64,000 bases of DNA from Novipirellula caenicola (lineage in GTDB: Bacteria > Planctomycetota > Planctomycetia > Pirellulales > Pirellulaceae). The position numbers and the translations under genes are program-made. The notes beneath the pieces are model-generated. The model was not told the origin of the DNA and ran no database searches. It saw only the letters and a list, made by a program, of their open reading frames with translations. Location: NCBI RefSeq assembly GCF_039545035.1, contig NZ_BAABRO010000006.1, positions 270,537 through 334,536 on the forward strand. Direction: 5' to 3'. Below, in pieces: positions 9,426 through 18,609 of the stretch (positions are counted from its first letter, which is position 1; every line of letters starts with the position of its first letter).

Positions 9426-10802
9426 ATGTTCCATCAAGTTCGCAGTCTTTGGGGGCTGGCCGTCATCGCATCGGCCCTTCTTTTGGCGGCCCCGGTGGCT
9501 TCCGCGGGGCAGGTTGGATTGGATGTCGGTGTGTCCAGTCCGACGATGCAAGCGGGCGAGAAATCGACCAACTATATCCGCATCGCCCTCAGTGGTGCCG
9601 CACTACTGCAATCCGACAAACGGCCTCCGGTCAATGTCGCCATCGTGATCGATACCAGCGGGTCGATGAGCGGCGAAAAGATTGTGCAGGCTCGCAATGC
9701 TGCAATCGCCGCGATCAATCGGCTGCACGACTCGGATATCGTGTCGGTCGTCCTGTACAACTCGTCAACCGAAGTGTTGGTGCCAGCGACCAAGGCAACC
9801 GATCGAAAATCGATCGTTGCCAAAATCCGCGGAATCCGTGCCGGAGGCAATACGGCGTTGTTCGCGGGCGTCAGCAAAGGGGCCGCCGAAGTTCGCAAGT
9901 TCCTCGGGTCCGATTCGGTCAATCGTGTGATTTTGCTTTCCGATGGGATCGCCAACGTTGGCCCCAAGAGCCCGCGTGAATTGGAACGGCTCGGCGCGTC
10001 GCTCGTCAAAGAAGGGATCAGCGTTAGCACGCTAGGGCTGGGGCTGGGGTACAACGAAGACTTGATGAGCAAATTGGCCACCGCCGGAAGCGGCAACCAT
10101 ATTTTTGTCGAATCGGCCGACGATCTGATTGCGGTCTTCAACAGCGAGTTCAAAGATCTGATGAGTGTCGTCGCATGCGACTTCGAGATCGTCGCCACGG
10201 TGGCTTCGGGCGTTCGTCCGGTACGCGTCTTGGGCACGCAAGCTGATATCGTTGGCAATACCATTCACATTCCGCTGGCTCAATTGTATTCGCGGCAAGA
10301 GCGTTACTTTGTTTTGGAAGTCGAAGTGGATGCGGGCGAAGCGGGCCAATCACGTCCGCTGGTTGATGTATCGGTGAAGTATCAAAACATGACCTCCGAA
10401 ACGATGGACAAACTAACCAGCAGTATCGCCGTGCGTTTCAGTGACGAGAGTGCCGAAGTCCAGCGAGATCGCGATCTGGAAACGTATGCTTATTGTGCGG
10501 TTCAGATCGCCAATGAAAACAACATCCGAGCAACAGCGCTGCGTGATGCCGGGCAGATCGATGATGCAAAGGAACTGCTTAACCATAACGCAAAGATGCT
10601 GCTGCAGTGTGCAACGGAATGTAAAACCAACAACGTCGATTTCGTCGTCCCCGAACTCCAAAAGAATATCGAAGTAAATCGATACCAAGCGGAAAACGTC
10701 GATAACAATCGCGACTGGGCACGGAACCGCAAAGTCATGCGGGGATACCAGAACGAAGTTCAAGCCCAGCAATCCTATCCGATCGAAGTGCCGAAGAAGT
10801 AG
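9426..10802 (+). CDS. exported von Willebrand factor A domain protein
   Basis: A 458 aa protein with a clear signal peptide (hydrophobic LAVIASALLLAAPVASA, cleavage expected after about residue 27). The VWA domain follows (about 65-240) with an intact metal-ion-dependent adhesion site: DTSGSMS for DxSxS and LLSDGIANVG later. The remaining 200 residues are a beta-rich region and an Asn/Gln-rich C terminus resembling the tail of the YfbK/inter-alpha-trypsin-inhibitor-like family. It probably mediates protein or matrix contacts in the periplasm or at the surface. The start is set by the AGGAGG site at 9412-9417. The adjacent kinase gene is 109 bases downstream, so a functional link is possible but unproven. 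Confidence 0.88.
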   Translation: MFHQVRSLWGLAVIASALLLAAPVASAGQVGLDVGVSSPTMQAGEKSTNYIRIALSGAALLQSDKRPPVNVAIVIDTSGSMSGEKIVQARNAAIAAINRLHDSDIVSVVLYNSSTEVLVPATKATDRKSIVAKIRGIRAGGNTALFAGVSKGAAEVRKFLGSDSVNRVILLSDGIANVGPKSPRELERLGASLVKEGISVSTLGLGLGYNEDLMSKLATAGSGNHIFVESADDLIAVFNSEFKDLMSVVACDFEIVATVASGVRPVRVLGTQADIVGNTIHIPLAQLYSRQERYFVLEVEVDAGEAGQSRPLVDVSVKYQNMTSETMDKLTSSIAVRFSDESAEVQRDRDLETYAYCAVQIANENNIRATALRDAGQIDDAKELLNHNAKMLLQCATECKTNNVDFVVPELQKNIEVNRYQAENVDNNRDWARNRKVMRGYQNEVQAQQSYPIEVPKK

Positions 10803-10911
10803 TCGCACCGCAGCAACGTAAGCAACGAGGCGTTGGCGTTTTGACTAAAATCGAATACGGATCGCCAAACCCTCGTCCGCTACCTGTCGTTTCTCTCTTG
10901 CCCGATTGCTC

Positions 10912-12600
10912 ATGACGCACCGGCTTCTGATCGCATTGATCGCGTTGATCGCCGCGCCGCTGGTGCTGCTGGGGTGGGGAACCTCGTCACTACTTCGCCG
11001 TCAACGCGAAACCGCTCAGCAGCAATTGCACACCGTGCTACAATCTCGCTTGCTTGAAATCGATCAATCGCTATCCGAAGTCCTCGCCGGACACGCGCGG
11101 CGGATCAGCGCGGCGCTGGATCGCCCCGGCAATCCGATCAGCAGGTTTGAACAAATCACGCGACACGATCCGGTCGTTCGCCAATGTTTTTTTGCCAATG
11201 CAAAAGGCGTGATTGTTTATCCGCCCAAACCAGTTGCTGAGGATCCCGAGGCGATTGCCATTTATGCGGCGTTGCCGGCAATCATCGCGAGTAACCCGGG
11301 GCTCGAAATCAGTGAACTGGATCGTCCCAGCGGCGATGTCTCGACCAAACTGCAACCAACGCGATCGCAACCGCCGCAGTCAAAGTCTGGCGGCAAATCC
11401 GCCGCCAAGCCTGCGGCCACGACGGTGCGGTGGCAGGTCTGGTACATGGATGAGGGCAGCCAATTGATTCTGTGGCTATTGAAAAGCAACGGCGATTCGA
11501 TTGGCGTGTTGTTGGAACGTGCCCGTTGGGTTTCCGAACTAATTGCGGCGCTGCCAGACGCCAAGTCGGTTGCGATCGCCAACCCTGCCGTGACGAAAAC
11601 GTCCGCGACGCAAGCCGATTCAATCAGTTGTACTTCGCTGGTCGACGAAGCGGGCCAAATCGTCTACCGCTGGGGCAGCGATCTTGAAACCGCCGATGAT
11701 CCGATCGCGGTCGTGCCGCTTTCGCCACCCTTGTCGAGTTGGCAACTTCAATACAACAACGCGTCTCCCTTGCTTCCTGAGTCTGGTTCCCTCGCAACGA
11801 TGCTGTCGATCTCAGGGTTGGCGGTCATGTTGTTGGCGTTGGGGGCGTACGTGATGACCAGTGTCCAGCGTCAAATGCATGTCGCCCGCAGTCGCGTCAG
11901 CTTTGCTGGTCAGGTGTCACACGAGTTGCGGACGCCGTTGACCAATATCCGCTTGTACGCCGAACTGGCCGAATCCGACTTAGAGAACTTGCCTGAGGGG
12001 GACACTCGAGAAACGATCGGGCGACGATTGCGGGTGATCGACAGCGAGAGTCGGCGGTTGGGACGATTGGTTTCGGGGGTCTTGGAAATGGTGCGTGACG
12101 AACGCAATGTTCGTGCTCCGTCTCGCAAGCCTACCGATGTCGACAAACTAATCGACCAAACGTTGGCCCAGTTTGCACCGCGTTTCGATACGTTGGGAAT
12201 CGAGGTCCAGCGGGATGCCGATGCTGCAGGGCCGCTTTGTGTGGATCCTGATATCATTGAAATGGTGCTGGTCAATCTGCTCAGCAACGTCGAAAAATAT
12301 GCTGCTTCGGGAAAGTACGTTCGCGTGGCCTCATCGATCGAGGGAAACGAGTTGGTGGTCACGGTCACGGATCGAGGCCCAGGGATCCCGCGGCGTTATC
12401 ATCGCAAAATCTTTCGTCCCTTCTTTCGCTTGGATGATTCGATTCATGCACCCAGCGGAACGGGGATTGGGTTGGCGATCGCCAAGCTTGCCGCTCAGCG
12501 ACACGCAGGGCGATTAACGATCGAAAATGTCGACGTCGGAACCCAATTTGAATTGCGAGTCGCGGTCGATGCACGTCGCTGCGATCGCAGCGGGACATGA
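10912..12600 (+). CDS. sensor histidine kinase
   Basis: A 562 aa inner-membrane sensor. An N-terminal helix (about 4-24) and a second helix (MLSISGLAVMLLALGAYVMT, about 298-317) bracket an extracytoplasmic sensing region of about 270 residues with a Ser/Lys/Ala-rich linker. The dimerisation domain has the phospho-acceptor His337 in SHELRTPL. The ATPase domain has the N-box LVNLLSNVEKYA, DRGPGIP, and GTGIGLAIAK. The ATG at 10912 begins directly before the first membrane helix; an in-frame TTG lies two codons upstream. The response regulator gene follows 40 bases later, so they form a two-component pair. Confidence 0.93.
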   Translation: MTHRLLIALIALIAAPLVLLGWGTSSLLRRQRETAQQQLHTVLQSRLLEIDQSLSEVLAGHARRISAALDRPGNPISRFEQITRHDPVVRQCFFANAKGVIVYPPKPVAEDPEAIAIYAALPAIIASNPGLEISELDRPSGDVSTKLQPTRSQPPQSKSGGKSAAKPAATTVRWQVWYMDEGSQLILWLLKSNGDSIGVLLERARWVSELIAALPDAKSVAIANPAVTKTSATQADSISCTSLVDEAGQIVYRWGSDLETADDPIAVVPLSPPLSSWQLQYNNASPLLPESGSLATMLSISGLAVMLLALGAYVMTSVQRQMHVARSRVSFAGQVSHELRTPLTNIRLYAELAESDLENLPEGDTRETIGRRLRVIDSESRRLGRLVSGVLEMVRDERNVRAPSRKPTDVDKLIDQTLAQFAPRFDTLGIEVQRDADAAGPLCVDPDIIEMVLVNLLSNVEKYAASGKYVRVASSIEGNELVVTVTDRGPGIPRRYHRKIFRPFFRLDDSIHAPSGTGIGLAIAKLAAQRHAGRLTIENVDVGTQFELRVAVDARRCDRSGT

Positions 12601-12640
12601 TCGTTCCTTAGCCACCCAATGCACTACTATTAGCAAGCCG

Positions 12641-13348
12641 ATGCAACTGAAAATCTTGATTGCCGAAGATGATCCTCATACTCGTGCCGCGCTTGCTGAA
12701 ATCTTGCGAACCGAAGGGCACTCGGTCGCCGAAGCCGCCGATGGGCACCAGGCAAAATGTTTGTTCGATCGCGACCGGCCGCAATTCGCCTGTTTGGACG
12801 TGATGATGCCGGGGCTAAGTGGGTATGACCTTTGTCGTCATTTCCGCAGCCTCGATCCGGCCATGCCGATCTTGTTTATCACCGCCAAGGCCGAAGAGAT
12901 CGACAAGGTCGTCGGACTCGAGTTAGGCGCCGATGACTACATCGCCAAACCATTTGGCGCCAAAGAAGTGGTGGCTCGAATCCGGGCGATTGCCCGGCGA
13001 AGTGTCCCAGGATTCGAGCTGGCTGCCACAGCCGTGTCACTTCCCGAGAATGATTTTCAGATGGGGGCACTGCACGTCATGCCAAAGAAGATGCGTGCGA
13101 CGCGAGGCAACGCGACGATCGAATTGACGCTCCGTGAGCTGCGGATCTTGCAGTTGCTCGCCAGCAAGCCAGGCGAAGTGGTGGACCGCGACGAGCTCTT
13201 TCGCATCGCTTGGCAAGAAACTCATCCGCTCAATACAAGAACGCTCGACCAAACCATCAGCCAATTGCGAAAGCGAATCGAAGCCGACCCGAAACAGCCG
13301 CAAATCATCCAAACCGTCTACGGCGTCGGCTATCGGTTCGAGCCCTAA
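12641..13348 (+). CDS. OmpR-family response regulator
   Basis: A 235 aa DNA-binding partner of the preceding kinase. The receiver domain has the acidic pair at E9-D11, the phospho-acceptor Asp53 in CLDVMMPG, Thr81 and Lys103 (AKPFG). The C-terminal winged helix (about 140-233) has LTLRELRILQLL and the ending VYGVGYRFEP, typical of OmpR/PhoB regulators. The ATG at 12641 places the receiver at the very N terminus. A longer frame opening at 12527 overlaps the kinase and is rejected. Confidence 0.94.
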   Translation: MQLKILIAEDDPHTRAALAEILRTEGHSVAEAADGHQAKCLFDRDRPQFACLDVMMPGLSGYDLCRHFRSLDPAMPILFITAKAEEIDKVVGLELGADDYIAKPFGAKEVVARIRAIARRSVPGFELAATAVSLPENDFQMGALHVMPKKMRATRGNATIELTLRELRILQLLASKPGEVVDRDELFRIAWQETHPLNTRTLDQTISQLRKRIEADPKQPQIIQTVYGVGYRFEP

Positions 13349-13410
13349 ATGCACGTTCCAACGCGACTTAGCCCTCTCCAATCGACGCAACGAAAGCGAA
13401 CTCATCACCG

Positions 13411-13463
13411 GAGCAGGAAACCAAAGAACGCTCGACCATCCTGCGGTATCCGATCTTCCTGCC
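13411..13463. repeat. 53-bp direct repeat, copy 1
   Basis: Matches 13591-13643 at 45 of 53 positions, offset by exactly 180 bases. The shared core is CATCCTGCGGTATCCGATCT. The flanks carry GGCAGGAAAA-like and TTTTCCTGCC-like words, suggesting a dispersed intergenic element rather than coding sequence. Confidence 0.7.
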
Positions 13464-13590
13464 CCACACATTTTCCTGCCCAACTAAAGAACCAACGATG
13501 CCATCGGCGATACAACGCCGCTGTTCTTTCGTCACTTACTTCCACCGTGCTTCGTCAGCGCCGCCATCGCGGCGGGCAGGAATATGGGAG

Positions 13591-13643
13591 GGGCAGGAAA
13601 ATGAAGAACGCTCAATCATCCTGCGGTATCCGATCTTTTTGCC
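13591..13643. repeat. 53-bp direct repeat, copy 2
   Basis: Second copy of the element at 13411-13463. It starts GGGCAGGAAA and ends TTTTTGCC, and differs mainly in the ten bases after the first word. Confidence 0.7.
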
Positions 13644-14160
13644 AAAAATAATCCCCACCGACGCCGCTGGTCCGTCGTCTCAAGTTTTCATCACAATCGA
13701 TCAGCGCCACCAAGTTGACCAATTGAAAACCGCTTCCGCATTTCAAAATGCGGACACGGGTGCATTGGGTTGATGCATTCGCTTGGCATGGCCGGTTACC
13801 GAATTGGCGTCGATCGGCTGCCAGTAGCAAAGACGGTGAGCGAAGCTACGAGGTCCCCGCGTTGCTCACGTAATTGAAGATACGGGTGTGGACAACCATC
13901 CTATAGCCGAACCAGTAGGAAACGATTGGCGTCCAGGCGAGATAATTCCAGTAGGATTGAGCTAATTATACTAGAATATGGCATATGACACTCGCTATTT
14001 CTGCGGTTACGGCGACGTAAGACCGTTACAACCCGAATAAAGTCGCAGAAAATGATGTTAATATCGTCTTTTGCCTTTATGGCTTCGAGTTCTCGATCCC
14101 AAGCCACAATTGATCTGAAAGAGTTTAAAGTATAAGGAACCACCCTCTGGAGAGTTTGCT

Positions 14161-15537
14161 ATGCCCGGTCCAATTGGTTTTTGCCGCTTGAAGGTTACCG
14201 GTCTATTGGCGACTCGACTGGGTTGCGTGTCCGCTTTTCTCTTTCTGCTCGTCAACGACGCATTGGTCTCGGGCGTCGAGATCGCACCCACATCGACTTC
14301 GGCGGCCGGCAGTACACGCAATGCGTCTGTGCCGGAATCCTCGCTGCGTGCGAGCGTTTCAAAAGGAACCGCTGCGATTAGTTCGGTGCATCCGCTTGGA
14401 TCTTCATTGGCGACCACCACCTTTGAATCGCTGGATCAATCGGTCCAAATCGATAGTGATTTTTGTGGAGGACGTTTGAACGAGTGTTTTGAAATTACAC
14501 CCACTCGATTCCAATTGGTGGTGCGTCCCGAACGCAAACCGATCAACAATAGCGCATGGTATGCGTTCCGGATTCGTTCGCATACACCGAAAAGCATTAA
14601 GGTGCACCTGAGTTATCAAGGGGGCACGCATCGATACACGCCGCGAATCAGTAACGATGGGGTCGTGTGGCGTGATGGGCAACACCTTGTGTCGTCGGTG
14701 CATCCCAGTGGATGCGAGGTGGTGTTGCAGATGGATGTGGGCCCCGACGTGTTGTGGGTCTCGGCGCAAGAGTTGATTTCCAACGCAGACACCGAGCGAT
14801 GGACCGACGAATTGGCGATGCTTCCACACGTCACCCGCTCAGTGTGTGGAACCAGCGTTCAGGGGCGACCGATTTCCAAATTGGTCATCGGCGATCCGCA
14901 AGCGGAATCGCCCGGTTACGTCTTTATCATGGGACGGCTGCATCCACCGGAAACCACCGGTGCGATTGGGTTGATGCGGTTTGCCGAGTCGATCGCAGCG
15001 GACAGCGAGTTGACGGAGCAGTTTCGCCGCTCGTTCCACGTAGTCGTCGTGCCCAATGCAAATCCCGACGGAGTGGAGTTAGGGCGATGGCGATGCAACG
15101 CCAACAGTGTCGATTTGAACCGTGATTGGGGACTGTTCCGACAGCCGGAAACCCGCGTGTTGCGGCAAGAGCTGTTGGATCTGAAAACGCGTGGTCGCGA
15201 ATCGCTGTACCTTGTGCTCGATTTTCATTCGACGTACGAAGACGTGTTTTATTTGACCGAAGACGTTGATGATGCGTTTCCTAAGAATTTCACCGCAACC
15301 TGGTTGAATCGATTCGATCAACGATTGCCCTCGTATGAGGTGAATCTCGACAAAACACACAATTCCAAACGAACGACCTCGAAAGCCTGGGTCGATCGGG
15401 TGCTCAATGTCGCCGCGGTCACTTACGAGTTTGGTGACAATACCGATCGTGATGAGATCGCCCGTTTGTCGCAAATCAGCGCCGAGGAAATGATGCGAAC
15501 GCTGCTCAGTTATCGCGAGCGTGATCGCTCGTTCTAA
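14161..15537 (+). CDS. exported M14-family zinc carboxypeptidase
   Basis: A 458 aa peptidase with an N-terminal hydrophobic signal (LGCVSAFLFLLVNDALVSG). An all-beta domain (about 90-210) comes first, resembling the N-terminal domain of cytosolic-carboxypeptidase-like M14 enzymes. The catalytic domain follows. Zinc ligands are His261 and Glu264 (HPPE) and His356 (DFHSTYED). The substrate-binding NANPDGVELGRWRCN..DLNRDWG is intact, and the catalytic Glu423 is in TYEFGDN. A GGAG site at 14149-14152 supports the ATG. The stop overlaps by three bases with the converging phosphoesterase stop on the other strand. Confidence 0.92.
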   Translation: MPGPIGFCRLKVTGLLATRLGCVSAFLFLLVNDALVSGVEIAPTSTSAAGSTRNASVPESSLRASVSKGTAAISSVHPLGSSLATTTFESLDQSVQIDSDFCGGRLNECFEITPTRFQLVVRPERKPINNSAWYAFRIRSHTPKSIKVHLSYQGGTHRYTPRISNDGVVWRDGQHLVSSVHPSGCEVVLQMDVGPDVLWVSAQELISNADTERWTDELAMLPHVTRSVCGTSVQGRPISKLVIGDPQAESPGYVFIMGRLHPPETTGAIGLMRFAESIAADSELTEQFRRSFHVVVVPNANPDGVELGRWRCNANSVDLNRDWGLFRQPETRVLRQELLDLKTRGRESLYLVLDFHSTYEDVFYLTEDVDDAFPKNFTATWLNRFDQRLPSYEVNLDKTHNSKRTTSKAWVDRVLNVAAVTYEFGDNTDRDEIARLSQISAEEMMRTLLSYRERDRSF

Positions 15538-16292
15538 CGGCCTTCGCGTAACCGGTAGCCCAGAAAATTATCTAGCTCGGGTTCCGCTTCAATCTCTTTG
15601 ACCGTTTCTTCGATGTCGTATTCGACACGGCGAAATTCAACCGCTTGTTCGTCGTACAGCACGTAGCAGCTTCGCGGATCGCCGTCACGCGGTTGGCCTA
15701 CACTACCGACGTTGATCATCAAACGTTGGGATTTGTCGGTGACCGAATAGCCGCCGGCCAATTCCATTGGCCGGATGAACCGCATGTCAGGGGTAAAAAT
15801 GCCCGGCACGTGAGTGTGCCCTTGGAAACAGAGGTGCGGGATCATGGAAAATAGCTTTTCCATTTTCTTGCCGTTCTGAGTGTCCTCGGGAAAGACGTAC
15901 TCGTTGGTGGGGCTGCGAGGCGACCCGTGCACAAACAACACGCCCCCTTCGCGGACGGTGCGAGGCAGTTTGCACAGGAATTCCATTCGCCGTCGGCTTG
16001 CTTCGGGCCCGTCGCGGCCGCATTCCAGTTGAGCACGGGTCCAAAAGATTGCCTGTTCGGCGGCGACATTGAACCCCTCGGGGTCGAACAACGCACTGCT
16101 GTCGTGGTTGCCCAGCACACAAAAATCGAACTCGATCGCTTGGTCCAAGCATGCACAGGGTTGAGGACCATAACCCACGACGTCGCCGAGACACACGATG
16201 CGATCCACATTGAGGGATTGAACATCGGCAAGGACCGCTCGCAAAGCGGCAAGGTTACCGTGGATGTCACTAAGAATGGCGGTCCGGGTCAA
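15534..16292 (-). CDS. metallophosphoesterase (YfcE/MJ0936-like), paralogue A
   Basis: A 252 aa calcineurin-like phosphoesterase. The metal-binding motifs are DIHGN at residues 8-12, GDVVGYGP, GNHDSSALFD, HGSP and GHTHVPG. Two divalent metals are expected, with phosphomonoesters or diesters as substrate. The start is TTG at 16292; it aligns exactly with the GTG start of the paralogue, and no ATG precedes the metal motif. It is the downstream copy of a tandem pair. Its 3' end meets the carboxypeptidase stop. Confidence 0.9.
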   Translation of the reverse strand: MTRTAILSDIHGNLAALRAVLADVQSLNVDRIVCLGDVVGYGPQPCACLDQAIEFDFCVLGNHDSSALFDPEGFNVAAEQAIFWTRAQLECGRDGPEASRRRMEFLCKLPRTVREGGVLFVHGSPRSPTNEYVFPEDTQNGKKMEKLFSMIPHLCFQGHTHVPGIFTPDMRFIRPMELAGGYSVTDKSQRLMINVGSVGQPRDGDPRSCYVLYDEQAVEFRRVEYDIEETVKEIEAEPELDNFLGYRLREGR

Positions 16293-16391
16293 TTTAAAAA
16301 CTCGAGTTGAAAACGAAAGAAACGGTCTGGCCAGCTAAGCATAATCGTCATCTTAACCCTAAAACCGATTTCGCGTCACCTAGAAGGCTTT

Positions 16392-17150
16392 CTATCGCCC
16401 GTGCTTCAGCCGATCACCCAATGCGTCAGACAAATCGGGAATCGCATAGATCTTGTTCGCCGTGACGTCACGATCGTAATCAACTCGCCGGTAGGTCACT
16501 GTTTTCGCCTCGCTATCGAGGATCGCATAACACGCTCGGTTGTCCTCGTCACGCGGTTGGCCGACGCTGCCCACGTTGATCAGCGCTTTGTTGGTGCCGA
16601 TGTGGTAAACGTACTCGCATTCCTCGGGCGAAACGAACTCGCACTCGGTGGTGAAGATGCCTGGCAAATGGGTGTGTCCCATAAAGCAGACATGTTCGAT
16701 TTTTGCGAACAGCATCTCCATTTTGCGTTGGTTGAAAATGTCTTCGGGAAAGACATATTCGTTGGTGGGGTCGCGGGGCGATCCATGGACGAAACGAAAT
16801 TCGCCTTCATCGATTTGCCGCGGCAATTCACCCAAAAAATCCCATCGTGTATTGATCTGTTGGGCGGAACCCGGCCCGTTGTCCAATTGGTCACGCGTCC
16901 AATAGATCGCCTGAAGCGCCATCGGGTTGAACCCCTCGGGGTCAAATAACGCTGCCTGATCGTGGTTGCCAAGGATGGTCGAATGACAGCTCTTCATGAC
17001 CAAATCGAGACATTCGCACGGATTGGGGCCGTAGCCAATGATGTCGCCAAGACAGTAAATCTCGTCGACAGGAATCGTCTTGATATCAGCCAACACTGCG
17101 TTCAGTGCTTCAAGATTTCCGTGAATGTCACTGATCAGCGCGCGTTTCAC
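16392..17150 (-). CDS. metallophosphoesterase, paralogue B
   Basis: Also 252 aa and co-linear with the neighbouring copy: DIHGNLEALNAVLADI, CLGDIIGYGPNPCECLD, GNHDQAALFDPEGFNP, HGSPRDPTNEYVFPED and GHTHLPGIF all recur. It has a GTG start at 17150. The 99 bases between the copies contain no gene. The two arose by tandem duplication and keep full active sites; the C-terminal 40 residues are the most divergent part. Confidence 0.9.
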   Translation of the reverse strand: MKRALISDIHGNLEALNAVLADIKTIPVDEIYCLGDIIGYGPNPCECLDLVMKSCHSTILGNHDQAALFDPEGFNPMALQAIYWTRDQLDNGPGSAQQINTRWDFLGELPRQIDEGEFRFVHGSPRDPTNEYVFPEDIFNQRKMEMLFAKIEHVCFMGHTHLPGIFTTECEFVSPEECEYVYHIGTNKALINVGSVGQPRDEDNRACYAILDSEAKTVTYRRVDYDRDVTANKIYAIPDLSDALGDRLKHGR

Positions 17151-17521
17151 TAAATGACTCGGTGGTGGAAAGCAATGGAATCGGAAAGACGTTTACGTGC
17201 ACGGAAATTCAGTGATCCAAGGTCTCGTCGCGGAGATCCGATCACCCTTCCTCTCACATTCGCCCCTTTGTGCAACAATTTGGATGCGAAGGCCAAGGCC
17301 GAAGTGTAGTTTAATGCGTTTTTTTTGGGCAATCCCATCAATTTCGCTTCTCGCAAAATTTCCAAACCCGCAGGGCCGTTCGGTCCGGCATTATCAAGTT
17401 TACCGAATCGGCTACATTGTGGGGATCATAGGCTCGGAAGCGGGACGCCATTTCGTCCATCTTTGGCTTGCCGTTAGCCCAAAATCGCAATCTCACTCGG
17501 TTCACGAACGTATCACAACCC
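17151..17521. other. divergent intergenic region, no gene seen
   Basis: 371 bases between the phosphoesterase B start (minus) and tsaB (plus). It should hold promoters for both. An eight-T run at about 17320 is the only notable tract, and no stem precedes it. Confidence 0.55.
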
Positions 17522-18274
17522 ATGACAGCTGGAATTTCTCGTGAATTGCCGATTCAATTGGCTATCGAAACCACGGGGCGGACCGGCTCGGCGGTGCTGA
17601 TGTGCGGCGACCAAGTGTTGCGGCAAGGGCGGATGGGTGAGCAAATACGCACGGCCGCCGCCATCGGCCCCTGTCTCGATGAATTGCTGTCATGGTGCCG
17701 CAGCGAGAAAAAAACGATCGATTTTATTTCGGTCGCCGCCGGCCCTGGCTCCTTTACCGGGCTTCGCATCGGGGTCACGGCAGCAAAGATGTTCAGTTAC
17801 GCCATGAAATTGCCGCTGGTGGCCGTTGATTCCTTGGCGTCGGTCGCGGCCGTGGTGTTTTGCGAAAACCCCAATCTGCAAACGCTGCGAGTCGGTTTGG
17901 ATGCCTATCGAGGCCAGGTGTTTACCGGCCACTTGCACCGCAGCGACGTCTTGCCACCGCTCGACGCGATCCCCGCCGCGTGGACCCCCGTGCCATCGTC
18001 GGTCGAAATCGTCAGTGCCGAACAGTGGACCACGATCCTGGCGTCGCTCCACGAAGCGCAGGGACAACCCACGCAAGAAGTGGTCGCGGGCGATGCCAAA
18101 CCGTTTGCCAAGTTCAGCGGAACGTTGTTGACTCGCTGCCAACCGGATGCATTTGGCGTCGGGTTGGTCGCACTGCGAGCCGCGAAGCAGTCGATCTTTA
18201 CCGACCCGATGGCCTTGGTGCCCCGCTACCTCCGGCCCAGCGCTGCTGAAGAAAAGGCACAGACGCAGGAGTAA
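17522..18274 (+). CDS. tsaB: tRNA threonylcarbamoyladenosine biosynthesis protein TsaB
   Basis: Scaffold and dimer partner of TsaD in synthesis of t6A37 in ANN-decoding tRNAs. The N-terminal ASKHA fold begins LAIETTGRTGSAVL. The signature AAGPGSFTGLRIGVTAAK is intact (about residues 77-94), followed by VAVDSLASVA. It is 250 aa, close to the family norm, with a degenerate C-terminal domain as usual for TsaB. The ATG at 17522 is preferred over an in-frame TTG 54 bases upstream because it matches the family N terminus. Confidence 0.92.
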   Translation: MTAGISRELPIQLAIETTGRTGSAVLMCGDQVLRQGRMGEQIRTAAAIGPCLDELLSWCRSEKKTIDFISVAAGPGSFTGLRIGVTAAKMFSYAMKLPLVAVDSLASVAAVVFCENPNLQTLRVGLDAYRGQVFTGHLHRSDVLPPLDAIPAAWTPVPSSVEIVSAEQWTTILASLHEAQGQPTQEVVAGDAKPFAKFSGTLLTRCQPDAFGVGLVALRAAKQSIFTDPMALVPRYLRPSAAEEKAQTQE

Positions 18275-18609
18275 GACGCGCTACTCGCCGCGTGGCGACT
18301 GGGAATCCCTTCGGTCTTTCCAAGCTGACGTCCGTGGCTATGGCATGACGTCGGACTTCGTGGATGATCACTCACGCATCCGACGAACACAAAAAGCGTC
18401 AAAATGGACACGCGACTCGTCGTGTGAATCAGCCACATCCTAACCGTCCCGGACAAACGGCCTGGACTTGCTCCCAGGCCGGCGAGTGCGGCTGGTCAGA
18501 TAGGGGGGGCGATTTTCTCTATTGCGTCGACGCAGGATCCTTCCTAATCTCCAAAACGACCTTCATAGTCTGAACCCAACCGTTTCCCATCCCGAGATGA
18601 TGAATTGCC
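18275..18609. other. intergenic, no gene seen
   Basis: 335 bases between tsaB and the large haem protein. It has a seven-G run near 18504, but no stem, promoter pair or frame that can be supported. Confidence 0.55.

Larger units (their letters stand above)
13349..14160. other. 812-base intergenic region with a duplicated segment
   Basis: No supported gene. Short frames on both strands have biased, non-protein-like composition. It contains the 53-bp direct repeat (13411 and 13591) and, near 13940-14000, an AT-rich stretch that could serve the carboxypeptidase gene. No clear promoter could be set. Confidence 0.6.

Noticed and set aside
13349..14143. Several 60-100 codon frames between the response regulator and carboxypeptidase genes
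   Set aside because: They overlap each other on both strands and include the 53-bp repeat; composition is not protein-like.
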